A stretch of 64,000 bases of DNA from CAILDB01 sp049695975 (GTDB taxonomy: Bacteria > Patescibacteriota > Minisyncoccia > Phycocordibacterales > GWA1-40-21). The notes beneath the pieces are model-generated. The model saw nothing but the letters and a program-made list of their open reading frames with translations. It made no database searches and was not told where the DNA came from. This document shows positions 7,864 through 15,604 of the stretch, in pieces; position 1 is the stretch's first letter, and each line of letters opens with the position of its first letter. The translations under genes and the position numbers were made by a program. Where the stretch lies: positions 62,001-126,000 of the forward strand of contig JBAVTE010000027.1 in the NCBI GenBank assembly GCA_049695975.1, written 5' to 3'.

Positions 7864-9027
7864 TTGAAAGGTATTCAGGCACTGAGACTAATCAACAAAC
7901 CTGTGCCAAGATTAATGCGACAAAATCTGGTACCTGATAGCCGACTCGAATCAGTTCATTTGGAAGCGAGCGGTGAATGTAACATGAAGTGTGTTCATTG
8001 CTACCAAGCAAAGTATGTCAAATCTGGTGAAAAACTTAATCACCGTGAGATTATACTTCTTCTTGATCAGCTACAGAATATGCAGGTTAGTAATGTTGGA
8101 ATCAGTGGTGGTGAACCACTAATGATGCCTGATCTTACGGAAGTTATGAGAGCTATTGAAGCGAGAGATATGAGAATCTCAGCTCTCTTTACAAATGGCC
8201 TTCTGGTCGACGACAAGTTAATCAAGGAGACGAATGCACTGCGAAGTAAGTTCTCATTCTTCATTAGCCTAGACTCGATTCCAGGACAGACACTTGCTTT
8301 CCGTGGAGTAGGGAAAAGAGCATCTAGGGTGATTCTTGAGCGGATAGTTTCAAAGATTAGGTTGTTAATTTCCAGCGGTATCAGTGTTGTCATCAATACT
8401 GTCGTAAATCTGGAAAATATCAGCTATCTTGATAAGATGTATGATTTGGTTACTGAGCTGAAAGTTGACAGTTGGAGGCTCGGTTTTCCAAAGATGACAC
8501 CTGAATTCAAGAAACACAAGAATGGTTTCTATGTTGAATGGAATAGTATTGCTGAACACTGTTTGTCCTTGCTTCAGCGGCATTTGATAGGAGGCTTACC
8601 ATTTCATCTGCAGATTGAGTATTTGTTCAGGGAAGAACTCTTTAAACAGGGTATACAAGAGCTATCTGACATGGACTTTGTCTGTGATTACGAGGGTCGT
8701 CGTTCTGAGTGTTGTGTAAAGCCCAATGGAGATGTCGTCTCTTGTGCGTACTGTTCCGAGTTACCATTGGGTAACATCAGGAAGTCGTCGATTTGGGATA
8801 TTTGGTATTCAACTCAAATGAGTGATTTGAAAAAGATCCAGATCAACGACGTGGTAGAGTGCAGGGGATGTGAGCTTCGTAGTCTTTGCGGAACTGGTTG
8901 CCGTGCGAATGCTCACTTTCTTCATGGAGATTTTCACAATGCTAAAGATGATTACGCTTGTTTAGCGGTAGCTTTCTTTAAGGAGAAAGTGGTCCCTCTT
9001 TTGAGGAAGTACAGTATGATTAGTTGA
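7864..9027 (+). CDS. Radical SAM/SPASM peptide maturase
   Basis: 387 residues if translated from TTG 7864; probably the C-terminal part of an RRE-radical SAM-SPASM fusion starting at 7649. CNMKCVHC is the CxxxCxxC site for the SAM-binding 4Fe-4S cluster, and SGGEP is the SAM-binding motif. The C-terminal third is a SPASM domain, with CDYEGRRSECC, CAYC, CRGC, CGTGC and a final Cys in DDYAC, which bind auxiliary Fe-S clusters. Such enzymes make C-C, C-S or C-O links or epimerise residues in ribosomal peptides. GC content and codon use (CTG, AGG, GTC) are clearly higher than in the neighbouring genes, suggesting transfer. Confidence 0.85.
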   Translation: MKGIQALRLINKPVPRLMRQNLVPDSRLESVHLEASGECNMKCVHCYQAKYVKSGEKLNHREIILLLDQLQNMQVSNVGISGGEPLMMPDLTEVMRAIEARDMRISALFTNGLLVDDKLIKETNALRSKFSFFISLDSIPGQTLAFRGVGKRASRVILERIVSKIRLLISSGISVVINTVVNLENISYLDKMYDLVTELKVDSWRLGFPKMTPEFKKHKNGFYVEWNSIAEHCLSLLQRHLIGGLPFHLQIEYLFREELFKQGIQELSDMDFVCDYEGRRSECCVKPNGDVVSCAYCSELPLGNIRKSSIWDIWYSTQMSDLKKIQINDVVECRGCELRSLCGTGCRANAHFLHGDFHNAKDDYACLAVAFFKEKVVPLLRKYSMIS

Positions 9028-9051
9028 TCTTTTGACACACAAGGTATAATA

Positions 9052-9081
9052 AAATGCCCACTTTGAAAAAAGTGGGCATTT
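9052..9081 (+). terminator. Terminator closing the radical SAM locus
   Basis: AAATGCCCACTTT (9052-9064) and AAAGTGGGCATTT (9069-9081) form a perfect 13-bp stem with a GAAA loop. It separates the locus from the AT-rich methyltransferase gene. Confidence 0.85.
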
Positions 9082-9123
9082 ATTGTTTGCATTAAGATAA
9101 ATAATGATTACAATGTACATTAT

Positions 9124-9861
9124 ATGAATAATTATAAAAACTTTTCAAAATATTATGACATGGCTATGGGTGACAGAACGGCAGAGGGTATATTTATTAA
9201 GAAATTAATAAAACAGTATAATTCGAAGGCAAAGACTGTATTAGAATTGGGCTGCGGTACAGGAGCCTTTCTTAAATATCTCTCAAATCATGGCTATAAA
9301 ATGGCAGGAATTGATTTATCACAGGAGATGCTAGAAATTGCAAGACAGAAGGTTCCGAATGCTAATCTGTTATGTCAAAATATGGCAATTTTTTCCTTGC
9401 AATTAAAATTTGATGTTGTTTTGTGTTTATTTGATTCAATAAATCACTTAATTGATTATAATGATTGGGAAAAGGTTTTTCTCCAGACATATCTACACTT
9501 GAATGATAGTGGTTTATTTATCTTTGACATTAATACAAAATCAAAACTAGATATACTTGCAGGGTCCGATCCAATTGTTAATGAAGTGGATAATAAAATA
9601 ATTTCTATGAAAGTAATTTTGAAAAATAATATTTATAATTGGAATATTAAAATAGTTGAAAAACAACCAAATGATAGCGAAATGATATATTTAGAAAATA
9701 TTCAAGAACAATCATTTCCAATATCAATGATAGAAAAATCGCTCAAGAAAAATTTTGAAAAGGTTATTAAGATTAGTCAAAGTGGTATGCAAGCAACTGA
9801 AAATTCTCGACGGGTATACTTCATTTGCCTTAAGAATTTAGAAAATAAATTGAAGAGGTAA
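9124..9861 (+). CDS. Class I SAM-dependent methyltransferase
   Basis: 245 residues with the SAM-binding motif ELGCGTG (41-47), the acidic residue of motif II in GIDLS, and FDVVLCLFDSINHL as motif IV. The fold is Methyltransf_25-like, and the C-terminal half resembles the small-molecule methyltransferases annotated near YcgJ/SmtA. The acceptor is unknown. It follows the radical SAM gene but lies beyond a strong terminator and is AT-rich like the host genome, so a tailoring role in the peptide system is possible but not supported. Confidence 0.8.
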   Translation: MNNYKNFSKYYDMAMGDRTAEGIFIKKLIKQYNSKAKTVLELGCGTGAFLKYLSNHGYKMAGIDLSQEMLEIARQKVPNANLLCQNMAIFSLQLKFDVVLCLFDSINHLIDYNDWEKVFLQTYLHLNDSGLFIFDINTKSKLDILAGSDPIVNEVDNKIISMKVILKNNIYNWNIKIVEKQPNDSEMIYLENIQEQSFPISMIEKSLKKNFEKVIKISQSGMQATENSRRVYFICLKNLENKLKR

Positions 9862-9893
9862 TTGGAGTCAGCCATGCTCTGTAGAAAACACCC

Positions 9894-10220
9894 CTAATAA
9901 ACAGGCAACACAATCATAATGTTGTGTGTCAAAACCTTTAGAGCCATTTCTCGGCATTGACACCAATATGTTTTAGAAAGAATTGACTCAGACAGATTCC
10001 GTTTCAGCATACTCATCACTGTTTCCGATTGCCATCTCTGACCATATTCCCCCTTGTCGAAATGTTCTACTATTTCCCTTCGATATTTTCCGCTAGGCAG
10101 TTTCTTTTTTGGACGTCCTATTTTTGGATTAATAATTGAGTGTATCTGCAGTTTTTCTCGTGAATAGACATGATTAGATTCACTATCATAACCAGCGTCG
10201 GCCGTGATTGTTTTAATGGG
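9894..10220 (-). pseudogene. C-terminal remnant of an IS4/IS5-type DDE transposase
   Basis: The minus strand reads 108 codons without a stop, ending with TAG at 9896-9894. It shows TADAGYDSE (second catalytic Asp), a GRPKKK linker, then YGQRWQSETVMSMLKR (catalytic Glu) and REMALKVLTHNIMI, which match the C-terminal third of IS4/IS5-superfamily transposases. Upstream the frame is closed by stops near 10225, and there is no first catalytic domain, so the element is dead. It is the only IS trace found, and it lies next to the foreign-looking peptide locus. The rest of the 9862-10372 gap holds repeats. Confidence 0.85.
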
Positions 10221-10235
10221 AAATTACTATATTTC

Positions 10236-10265
10236 ATGGCAAGGTCAGACCTTGCCATTTTTTTT
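10236..10265. terminator. Perfect hairpin with T run
   Basis: ATGGCAAGGT, a CAG loop and ACCTTGCCAT are followed by seven T. It lies upstream of the S66 peptidase gene, adjoining the IS remnant. A degraded relative (ATGGCAAGGA...TCCTTGATAT) follows the gene ending at 12483, so this is also a dispersed repeat. Confidence 0.7.
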
Positions 10266-10271
10266 ACGACT

Positions 10272-10345
10272 GTCATTCCCGCGGAGGCGGGAATCAAGAA
10301 TAGTTTTATTATTAAGGTTAAGCCTTGCCACGCCTTATTTCTTTT
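10272..10345. repeat. Dispersed palindromic repeat copy
   Basis: CATTCCCGCGGAGGCGGGAATC (inverted arms ATTCCCGC/GCGGGAAT) is followed by AAGGTTAAGCCTTGCCACGCCTT. The same two blocks appear in reverse order near 6500-6552, and the second alone near 11318-11352. Confidence 0.7.
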
Positions 10346-10372
10346 TTTACCATTTATATATATAATAAATAA

Positions 10373-11281
10373 ATGAAAATAAACAATTCAAATGAAGATG
10401 TTTCGATTGGGGTGATTGCTCCAGCACGGCCGATTTATAATATTCAAAAAGAAATCGACGATGGAATTACCGAAATAAAGAGTTTTGGTTTTAATGTTAA
10501 AAAAAGTAACAATTTGAATAAAAAATTGTTTTATTCAGCAGGAACTGTCGAAGAACGCGTGTCCGATATTCATGAAATGTTTTCTGATAAAAAAGTCAAA
10601 GCTATTATATGTGCTACAGGTGGTGCCAGTTCTAACCAATTAATAGAACATCTAGATTTTGATTTAATAAAGAAAAATCTTAAAATATTTATGGGATATA
10701 GTGATATTACCGCTTTACTGCTTGCAATCAACAAAAAAACTAGCATGCCTACATTTTATGGTCCCATGATTAGAGACTTTGCTGGTTTAACAGATGAAGC
10801 TAAAAAATTTACAGAAGATTTACTGAAAGGAAAGAGTAAAAATTTAAATTATCTACAACCATACAAAACATTACGAAAGGGTAAGGTTCGAGGTAAACTA
10901 GTCGGCGGAGTACTGACTGTATTTAATAGTTTGTTGGCTACACCATATATGCCAGATTTAAAAGGGAAAATTCTTTTTTGGGAAGAGGTTGGCACTTGTC
11001 CGGCACAGATTGATTTTTTATTACAGGAATTAAAATTGGCTGGAGTGTTTAAGAAAATTAAAGGAATGGTGGTTGGATATCTATCAGATTGTACGGATAA
11101 GAAATATCCGCAAGACAATCGTTCCATTGATGAAATTATTTTAGGGCGAACTAAAGGTTTTGATTTTCCAATAATTAAAGTTGATTATTTTGGTCATGAT
11201 GTAAAAAACTTTCTTGCTATTCCGATTGGTACAGAAGCAATCATAGATACAAATAAAAAGATTTTTTCTGTTAAATTATAA
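10373..11281 (+). CDS. Peptidase S66 (LD-carboxypeptidase / MccF-like)
   Basis: 302 residues. The family Ser-Glu-His triad is visible: S110 in MGYSDIT, Glu in FWEEVG (204-205) and H275 in DYFGHD. ATGGASSNQL and the GGVL core are also typical. LdcA-type members cut the L-Lys/mDap-D-Ala bond of cytosolic tetrapeptides during murein recycling, while MccF-type members cleave peptide-nucleotide antibiotics; the sequence alone does not decide. No signal peptide is seen, so it is cytoplasmic. TATAAT at 10361-10366 ends 6 nt before the ATG. The broken ddl lies 4 kb upstream. Confidence 0.88.
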   Translation: MKINNSNEDVSIGVIAPARPIYNIQKEIDDGITEIKSFGFNVKKSNNLNKKLFYSAGTVEERVSDIHEMFSDKKVKAIICATGGASSNQLIEHLDFDLIKKNLKIFMGYSDITALLLAINKKTSMPTFYGPMIRDFAGLTDEAKKFTEDLLKGKSKNLNYLQPYKTLRKGKVRGKLVGGVLTVFNSLLATPYMPDLKGKILFWEEVGTCPAQIDFLLQELKLAGVFKKIKGMVVGYLSDCTDKKYPQDNRSIDEIILGRTKGFDFPIIKVDYFGHDVKNFLAIPIGTEAIIDTNKKIFSVKL

Positions 11282-11317
11282 AAATAGGCTTATTTTTTGT
11301 CCGCTCCTGAGTAATAT

Positions 11318-11352
11318 GTAATTATCAAGGCTAAAAAAAGCCTTGCTACGCC
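11318..11352. repeat. Dispersed repeat fragment
   Basis: ATCAAGGCTAAAAAAAGCC is followed by TTGCTACGCCTC, a hairpin-forming copy of the block also seen near 6500 and 10310. Confidence 0.6.
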
Positions 11353-11379
11353 TCACCCAATACAAGAAAAACACTTTAG

Positions 11380-11420
11380 TTGACAATTACTTGACAATTG
11401 AATACAGATTGGTTTACAAT
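11380..11420 (+). promoter_or_regulatory. Promoter with tandem TTGACAATT repeats
   Basis: TTGACAATTAC (from 11380) and TTGACAATTGA (from 11391) repeat with 11-nt spacing, about one helical turn. The second TTGACA lies 18 nt from TACAAT (11415-11420). The start would fall near 11427, only a few nt before the ATG at 11431. The repeat could be an operator, for instance for the HTH of its own product. Confidence 0.65.
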
Positions 11421-11430
11421 AGAGTAACCT

Positions 11431-12483
11431 ATGAAAAACAAGGAAAAGATATTGGATTTAATAAACAAAAGTGGAAAGATTACCACTTCGGAAATCACGG
11501 CCAAACTGGGCTTTTCTCGCCAGTATGTGAGTTTGATTATTTCTATGCTTGTTACTGAAAAATCTGTAATAAAATTTGGCGGAACCAACGGTGCTTTTTA
11601 TGTCTCTTTTTCATACGCAAAAGAGCATCCTGAAGTTTTTCCGTCTTCATTTAAAAAAACATACAAAAATATTTCACTTGAGGAGCATAATGTTTTGACT
11701 GAGATTGAAGAAAAATTTCCTCAATTAATAGACTCGTCTGAAAATGTTAAGAGCATTTTTGCTTTTGCTTTTTCTGAAATGTTTAATAATGCTATTGAAC
11801 ACTCACAAACAAAAACAATTTCTATAGAAATAGCGATGAGAAACAAAAAGCTTTCATTTGTTGTTTTGGATTCTGGAGTTGGAGTCTTCCGCAATATTAT
11901 GAAAAAGAAAGGGTTGAATTCCGAGATAGAAGCTATACAAGACTTATTGAAAGGAAAGACTACTACTATGCCAAAGTCACATTCTGGTGAAGGAATCTTT
12001 TTCACATCAAAATCAGCCGATGTATTTATTTTAGATAGTTTTGGCAAACAACTCACAGTAAATACAAAAACAGAGGGTGTGTCAATAAATAATACTTCCA
12101 TTATCAAAAGGGGTACGAAAGTAATATTTGAAATAGATGTGAATTCTGATAAACATCTAAATCAAGTATTTAAAAAATATACAAATCTAACTAACGAAAG
12201 CGACTACGGGTTTGATAAGACAGAAATACGAGTAAAATTATATACCATGGGTGGGGTTCATATATCACGTTCACAAGCACGCAGGATTCTTTCTGGTCTA
12301 GAAAAATTTAAAATAATTTTATTGGATTTTGAAAATGTTCCAGTTGTTGGTCAAGCTTTTGCAGATGAGATATATAGAGTTTTTCAGTATAAATATCCAG
12401 ATATCAAAATTGAAGAAGAAAATATGTCTGCGGGTGTTCGCTTTATGATTGAAAGGGCAAAAAATGAGGCAAAGAGTAAATAG
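11431..12483 (+). CDS. HTH / histidine-kinase-type ATPase / STAS-like (DUF4325) regulator
   Basis: 350 residues in three parts. Residues 1-60 are a winged HTH of the MarR/DeoR kind (TTSEITAKLGFSRQYVS). Residues about 100-235 are a GHKL/HATPase_c module with the N-box MFNNAIEH (117-124), G1 box DSGVG (147-151) and G2 box SGEGIFF. Residues about 268-345 are a DUF4325 STAS-like domain (HISRSQARRIL, DFENVPVVGQAFADEI). This joins DNA binding, an anti-sigma-type kinase fold and an anti-anti-sigma-type fold in one chain, which suggests a self-contained switch. No phosphoacceptor His domain is seen, so it is not a normal sensor kinase. Confidence 0.8.
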   Translation: MKNKEKILDLINKSGKITTSEITAKLGFSRQYVSLIISMLVTEKSVIKFGGTNGAFYVSFSYAKEHPEVFPSSFKKTYKNISLEEHNVLTEIEEKFPQLIDSSENVKSIFAFAFSEMFNNAIEHSQTKTISIEIAMRNKKLSFVVLDSGVGVFRNIMKKKGLNSEIEAIQDLLKGKTTTMPKSHSGEGIFFTSKSADVFILDSFGKQLTVNTKTEGVSINNTSIIKRGTKVIFEIDVNSDKHLNQVFKKYTNLTNESDYGFDKTEIRVKLYTMGGVHISRSQARRILSGLEKFKIILLDFENVPVVGQAFADEIYRVFQYKYPDIKIEEENMSAGVRFMIERAKNEAKSK

Positions 12484-12496
12484 CTAGAATAATTCA

Positions 12497-12524
12497 TGGC
12501 AAGGATTGTCCTTGATATTTATTA
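12497..12524. terminator. Weak hairpin after the HTH/ATPase gene
   Basis: ATGGCAAGGA, TTG and TCCTTGATAT form a hairpin followed by TTATT, a degraded member of the repeat seen at 10236. Confidence 0.45.
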
Positions 12525-12607
12525 CCACAGTTGTCACTTGATTTATATTTTAGACAGAATACAATTGTATATGGATTAGATTATTTTAATGCTTTTTTTA
12601 AGAAAAG

Positions 12608-13045
12608 ATGGTGAGTGTGAAAACTATCATCAGTCATCATGTTAGAATTAATCTAAAAGGAAACGGCGAATTTGAAAAATGGCTTGTTGAAGAAACTTTT
12701 GATCTTGGTGCATATATAACAGCCCAAACTGATTGGGCCTTGAAGTGTCCATATAACAGAAATGGAGTTAAAGAAAGATATGGATGGGATGATGCAAAAC
12801 TAGATGCAAACCCCAAAATAGCCGTTGCTTACTTCATTGAACAACATGGCAATGACTGGTTTAGGGATAACCGAAGATCAAAATTCATTACAACAAAACA
12901 AGTTCTGCTTGATTGTTCCGATCAAAATTGTCCTTTTTCTATAATTCAGGATATCTGTAAAAGATGTCCTGATTGCAAAGTTGCAAAACTTGGAATTGTA
13001 CCGGAAAATATTTTAGATTTTTCCGAAATTTCTTGTGCAAAATAA
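12608..13045 (+). CDS. Cysteine-containing protein of unknown function
   Basis: 145 residues, not recognised. The C-terminal half has clustered cysteines: CSDQNC, then CKRCPDC, plus C46 and a Cys near the end, suggesting a metal site. No membrane segment or signal peptide is seen. The start is uncertain: ATG 12608 is followed closely by in-frame GTG codons at 12611 and 12617. A promoter-like TTGATT-16-TACAAT lies about 50-75 nt upstream. A strong terminator follows. Codon use is mixed, slightly less AT-rich than the neighbours. Confidence 0.6.
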   Translation: MVSVKTIISHHVRINLKGNGEFEKWLVEETFDLGAYITAQTDWALKCPYNRNGVKERYGWDDAKLDANPKIAVAYFIEQHGNDWFRDNRRSKFITTKQVLLDCSDQNCPFSIIQDICKRCPDCKVAKLGIVPENILDFSEISCAK

Positions 13046-13061
13046 TAAGAAAGGATGTCAC

Positions 13062-13096
13062 CGCGGGTATCATACTATGATACCCGCGTTTTTTTA
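13062..13096 (+). terminator. Strong intrinsic terminator
   Basis: CGCGGGTATCATA and TATGATACCCGCG make a near-complete palindrome (13062-13088) followed by eight T. Confidence 0.9.
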
Positions 13097-13114
13097 TTAT
13101 GATATAATTTTTAT

Positions 13115-13708
13115 ATGCCTACAAAAACAGAATTGATGAAAAGAATAGAAAACGAAGTCCTGAATTTAAAAAAATCTACTCTTTACAAATACAGGACTGA
13201 AAATAAATACTTTCCGGTAATAGGAGAGGGAAGTCACAATGCAAAAATATTGTTTGTCGGTGAAGCACCAGGAAGAAATGAAGCGAAAATTGGGAGACCG
13301 TTTTGCGGATCTGCAGGAAAAATACTGGATGAACTTCTGGCTTTTGTAAACATTCCACGAGAAAATATTTATATTACAAATATTGTTAAAGACAGGCCTC
13401 AGGAAAATAGAGACCCAACGCCTAAAGAAATAGAAATTTATGGGCCATTTTTAGATAGACAAATAAACATAATTCAACCCAGCACAATAGTGGCTTTGGG
13501 TAGATATTCTATGGGTTACATTATGAAAAAATTTGGACTTCATTCAAAAATCGAGCCGATAGGTAAAATACATGGTAAATCATATGATACAGAAACAAAT
13601 TATGGAAAAATTAAAATTATCATCTTGTATCACCCATGTGTCGCTGTGTACAATTATTCAAAAATAAACGATCTAAAAAAAGATTTTAAAATTTTAAAAA
13701 AGATATAA
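13115..13708 (+). CDS. Uracil-DNA glycosylase, family 4-like, without Fe-S cysteines
   Basis: 197 residues. The active-site motif GEAPGRNE (49-56), GRPFCGSAGK, TNIVKDRP and the C-terminal YHP motif (172-174) identify a family 4/5-type UDG, which removes uracil from DNA. Family 4 enzymes bind a 4Fe-4S cluster through four cysteines. Here the expected positions are S21/Y24 near the start, D93 (KDRP instead of KCRP) and Y109, so the cluster appears lost. The remaining two cysteines do not fit the pattern. TATAAT at 13103-13108 ends 6 nt before the ATG, which fixes the start. Confidence 0.85.
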   Translation: MPTKTELMKRIENEVLNLKKSTLYKYRTENKYFPVIGEGSHNAKILFVGEAPGRNEAKIGRPFCGSAGKILDELLAFVNIPRENIYITNIVKDRPQENRDPTPKEIEIYGPFLDRQINIIQPSTIVALGRYSMGYIMKKFGLHSKIEPIGKIHGKSYDTETNYGKIKIIILYHPCVAVYNYSKINDLKKDFKILKKI

Positions 13709-13726
13709 ATATGTTATATTCTATTT

Positions 13727-15520
13727 ATGAAATCATCAGAAATTCGTGAAAAATATTTAAAATTTTTTGAAAAAAAGGGGCATAAAATAATTTCCTCTGC
13801 TTCTCTTATTCCAGAAAACTATATAATACCTGACAAAGGATCTCTTTTTACTACTGCTGGTATGCAACCGCTCATTCCATATTTACTCGGAGAGAAACAT
13901 CCGGCTGGCACGAGGATTGTCGATGTTCAGAAGTGTGTCAGAACAGGTGATATTGACGATGTAGGCGACAATCGCCACCTTACTTTTTTTGAAATGATGG
14001 GAAACTGGTCACTCGGTGATTATTTTAAAAAAGAATCTATCGCGTGGAGTATGGAATTTCTGACAGATAAAAATGAAGGCCTCGGTCTTGATCCAAAAAG
14101 ACTTTTTGTCACAGTTTTTAAAGGCGAGGAGGGAATACCACTAGATGAAGATTCTATTAAATTTTGGAAAGAAAATTTTATAAAACACGATATCACCGCG
14201 GGTGTCGCTGAAAATGATGGAATTATAAAGAAAGACGTGAGAATTATTCCTCTCGGAAAAGAAGATAATTTTTGGATTGCTGGTCAAACCGGTCCTTGTG
14301 GCGGAGACACTGAGATGTTTTATGATGTGAGATCTGAAGAGGATAAACTTGAAGGAAATTTTTATGATCTTGTAAAATCCGGCAAAATTATTGAAATTTG
14401 GAACAATGTTTTCATGGAGTTCAACAAAACTGCCGATGGAAAATATGAAAAACTAGCAAAACCAAATGTAGATACAGGAATGGGGCTCGAAAGAACGACT
14501 GTGGTAATACAAGGAAAAAATAATGTATATGAAACAGATATTTTTGAACCTATTATTTCTTATATAAAATCAAATGCCAAAAAATATGATGAAAAATCAT
14601 CTCGGATAGTAGCTGACCACATCCGTTCTGCTGTTTTTATAATTTCTGATGGAGTCATTCCTTCAAACACTGAGGCAGGATATGTCCTTCGAAGAATTTT
14701 GAGAAGGGCGATAAGGTTCATAGACATACTTGATCTTTCTAGAGAATCAATTTTTGATTTAGCCAAAATAGTCATCAATAATTTTTCTTATGCCTATCCT
14801 GAATTAAAAAATAAAGAGGTAGAAATTTTGGAAGTGATTAAAAATGAAAATGAAAAATTTAGACTGACGCTAGAAAAAGGTCTAAAAGAATTTGAAAAAG
14901 GTATCGATGTCTTCAATCTGTTTCAAACTTATGGTTTTCCCATTGAAATAACAATAGAATTGGCAAAGGAAAAGGGGATTGAAATTGATATGAATGATTT
15001 TAATGAGAAAATGAAGAAACACCAAGAAATTTCCAAAGCTGGTTCAGAACAGAAATTCAAAGGGGGACTAGCTGGAACAGGCGAGATGGAGACCCGATAT
15101 CACACGGCGACACACTTACTACTAGCTTCGCTCAGAAAAGTGCTTGGCGGAGAAATTGTACAAAAGGGAAGTAATATCACTACAGAAAGAATGCGTTTTG
15201 ATTTTAATTGGCCAGAAAAAGTGCCTGCAAGCAAACTGAAAGAAATAGAAGATTTGGTCAATCAAAAAATTCAAGAGAAAATTCCGGTGGAACTGATTGA
15301 ACTTCCAAAAGAAGAGGCAAAGAAAATCGTCACCACACTTTCATTTGACCTATCTAAATACGGAGATGTCGTAAAAGTTTATAAAATAGGCGACTTCAGC
15401 ACCGAATTTTGTGGTGGACCACATGTCGCAAACACCAGTGAACTCGGACATTTTAAAATTACAAAAGAAGAAGCATCCAGCGCCGGCGTCCGAAGAATAA
15501 AAGCAGTTTTGGAGCAATAA
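13727..15520 (+). CDS. alaS: Alanyl-tRNA synthetase, short CPR form
   Basis: 597 residues against about 870 in E. coli. The class II catalytic core (FFEKKGHKIISSASLIP, TTAGMQP, FFEMMGNWSLGDYF, DTGMGLERT), the tRNA recognition region and the editing domain are present, the last with HTATH (H459, H463) and CGGPH (C562, H566) zinc/active-site residues. The C-terminal DHHA1/C-Ala domain is missing, as is common in CPR. TATATT at 13715-13720 ends 6 nt before the ATG. It lies 18 nt after the UDG gene and has its own promoter. Confidence 0.96.
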   Translation: MKSSEIREKYLKFFEKKGHKIISSASLIPENYIIPDKGSLFTTAGMQPLIPYLLGEKHPAGTRIVDVQKCVRTGDIDDVGDNRHLTFFEMMGNWSLGDYFKKESIAWSMEFLTDKNEGLGLDPKRLFVTVFKGEEGIPLDEDSIKFWKENFIKHDITAGVAENDGIIKKDVRIIPLGKEDNFWIAGQTGPCGGDTEMFYDVRSEEDKLEGNFYDLVKSGKIIEIWNNVFMEFNKTADGKYEKLAKPNVDTGMGLERTTVVIQGKNNVYETDIFEPIISYIKSNAKKYDEKSSRIVADHIRSAVFIISDGVIPSNTEAGYVLRRILRRAIRFIDILDLSRESIFDLAKIVINNFSYAYPELKNKEVEILEVIKNENEKFRLTLEKGLKEFEKGIDVFNLFQTYGFPIEITIELAKEKGIEIDMNDFNEKMKKHQEISKAGSEQKFKGGLAGTGEMETRYHTATHLLLASLRKVLGGEIVQKGSNITTERMRFDFNWPEKVPASKLKEIEDLVNQKIQEKIPVELIELPKEEAKKIVTTLSFDLSKYGDVVKVYKIGDFSTEFCGGPHVANTSELGHFKITKEEASSAGVRRIKAVLEQ

Positions 15521-15550
15521 AAGTAAAAAATATTAATTTATTAAAATAAA

Positions 15551-15580
15551 CAACCTATTACATGTATATGTAATAGGTTG
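15551..15580. terminator. Bidirectional hairpin between converging genes
   Basis: CAACCTATTACAT, loop GTAT and ATGTAATAGGTTG: a 13-bp perfect stem between alaS (plus) and the nucleotidyltransferase (minus). The minus-strand side is followed by TTTATTTTAAT. Confidence 0.75.
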
Positions 15581-15604
15581 TTGTGAGATTATGTCCGAAT
15601 ACCA

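Noticed and set aside
9032..9050. TTGACA followed by TATAAT after the radical SAM gene as a promoter
   Set aside because: The spacing is only about 7 nt, far from the 16-18 nt needed, and a terminator follows at once.
9124..9861. The methyltransferase as a tailoring enzyme of the peptide locus
   Set aside because: It lies beyond a strong terminator and has host-like AT-rich codon use; kept only as a possibility.
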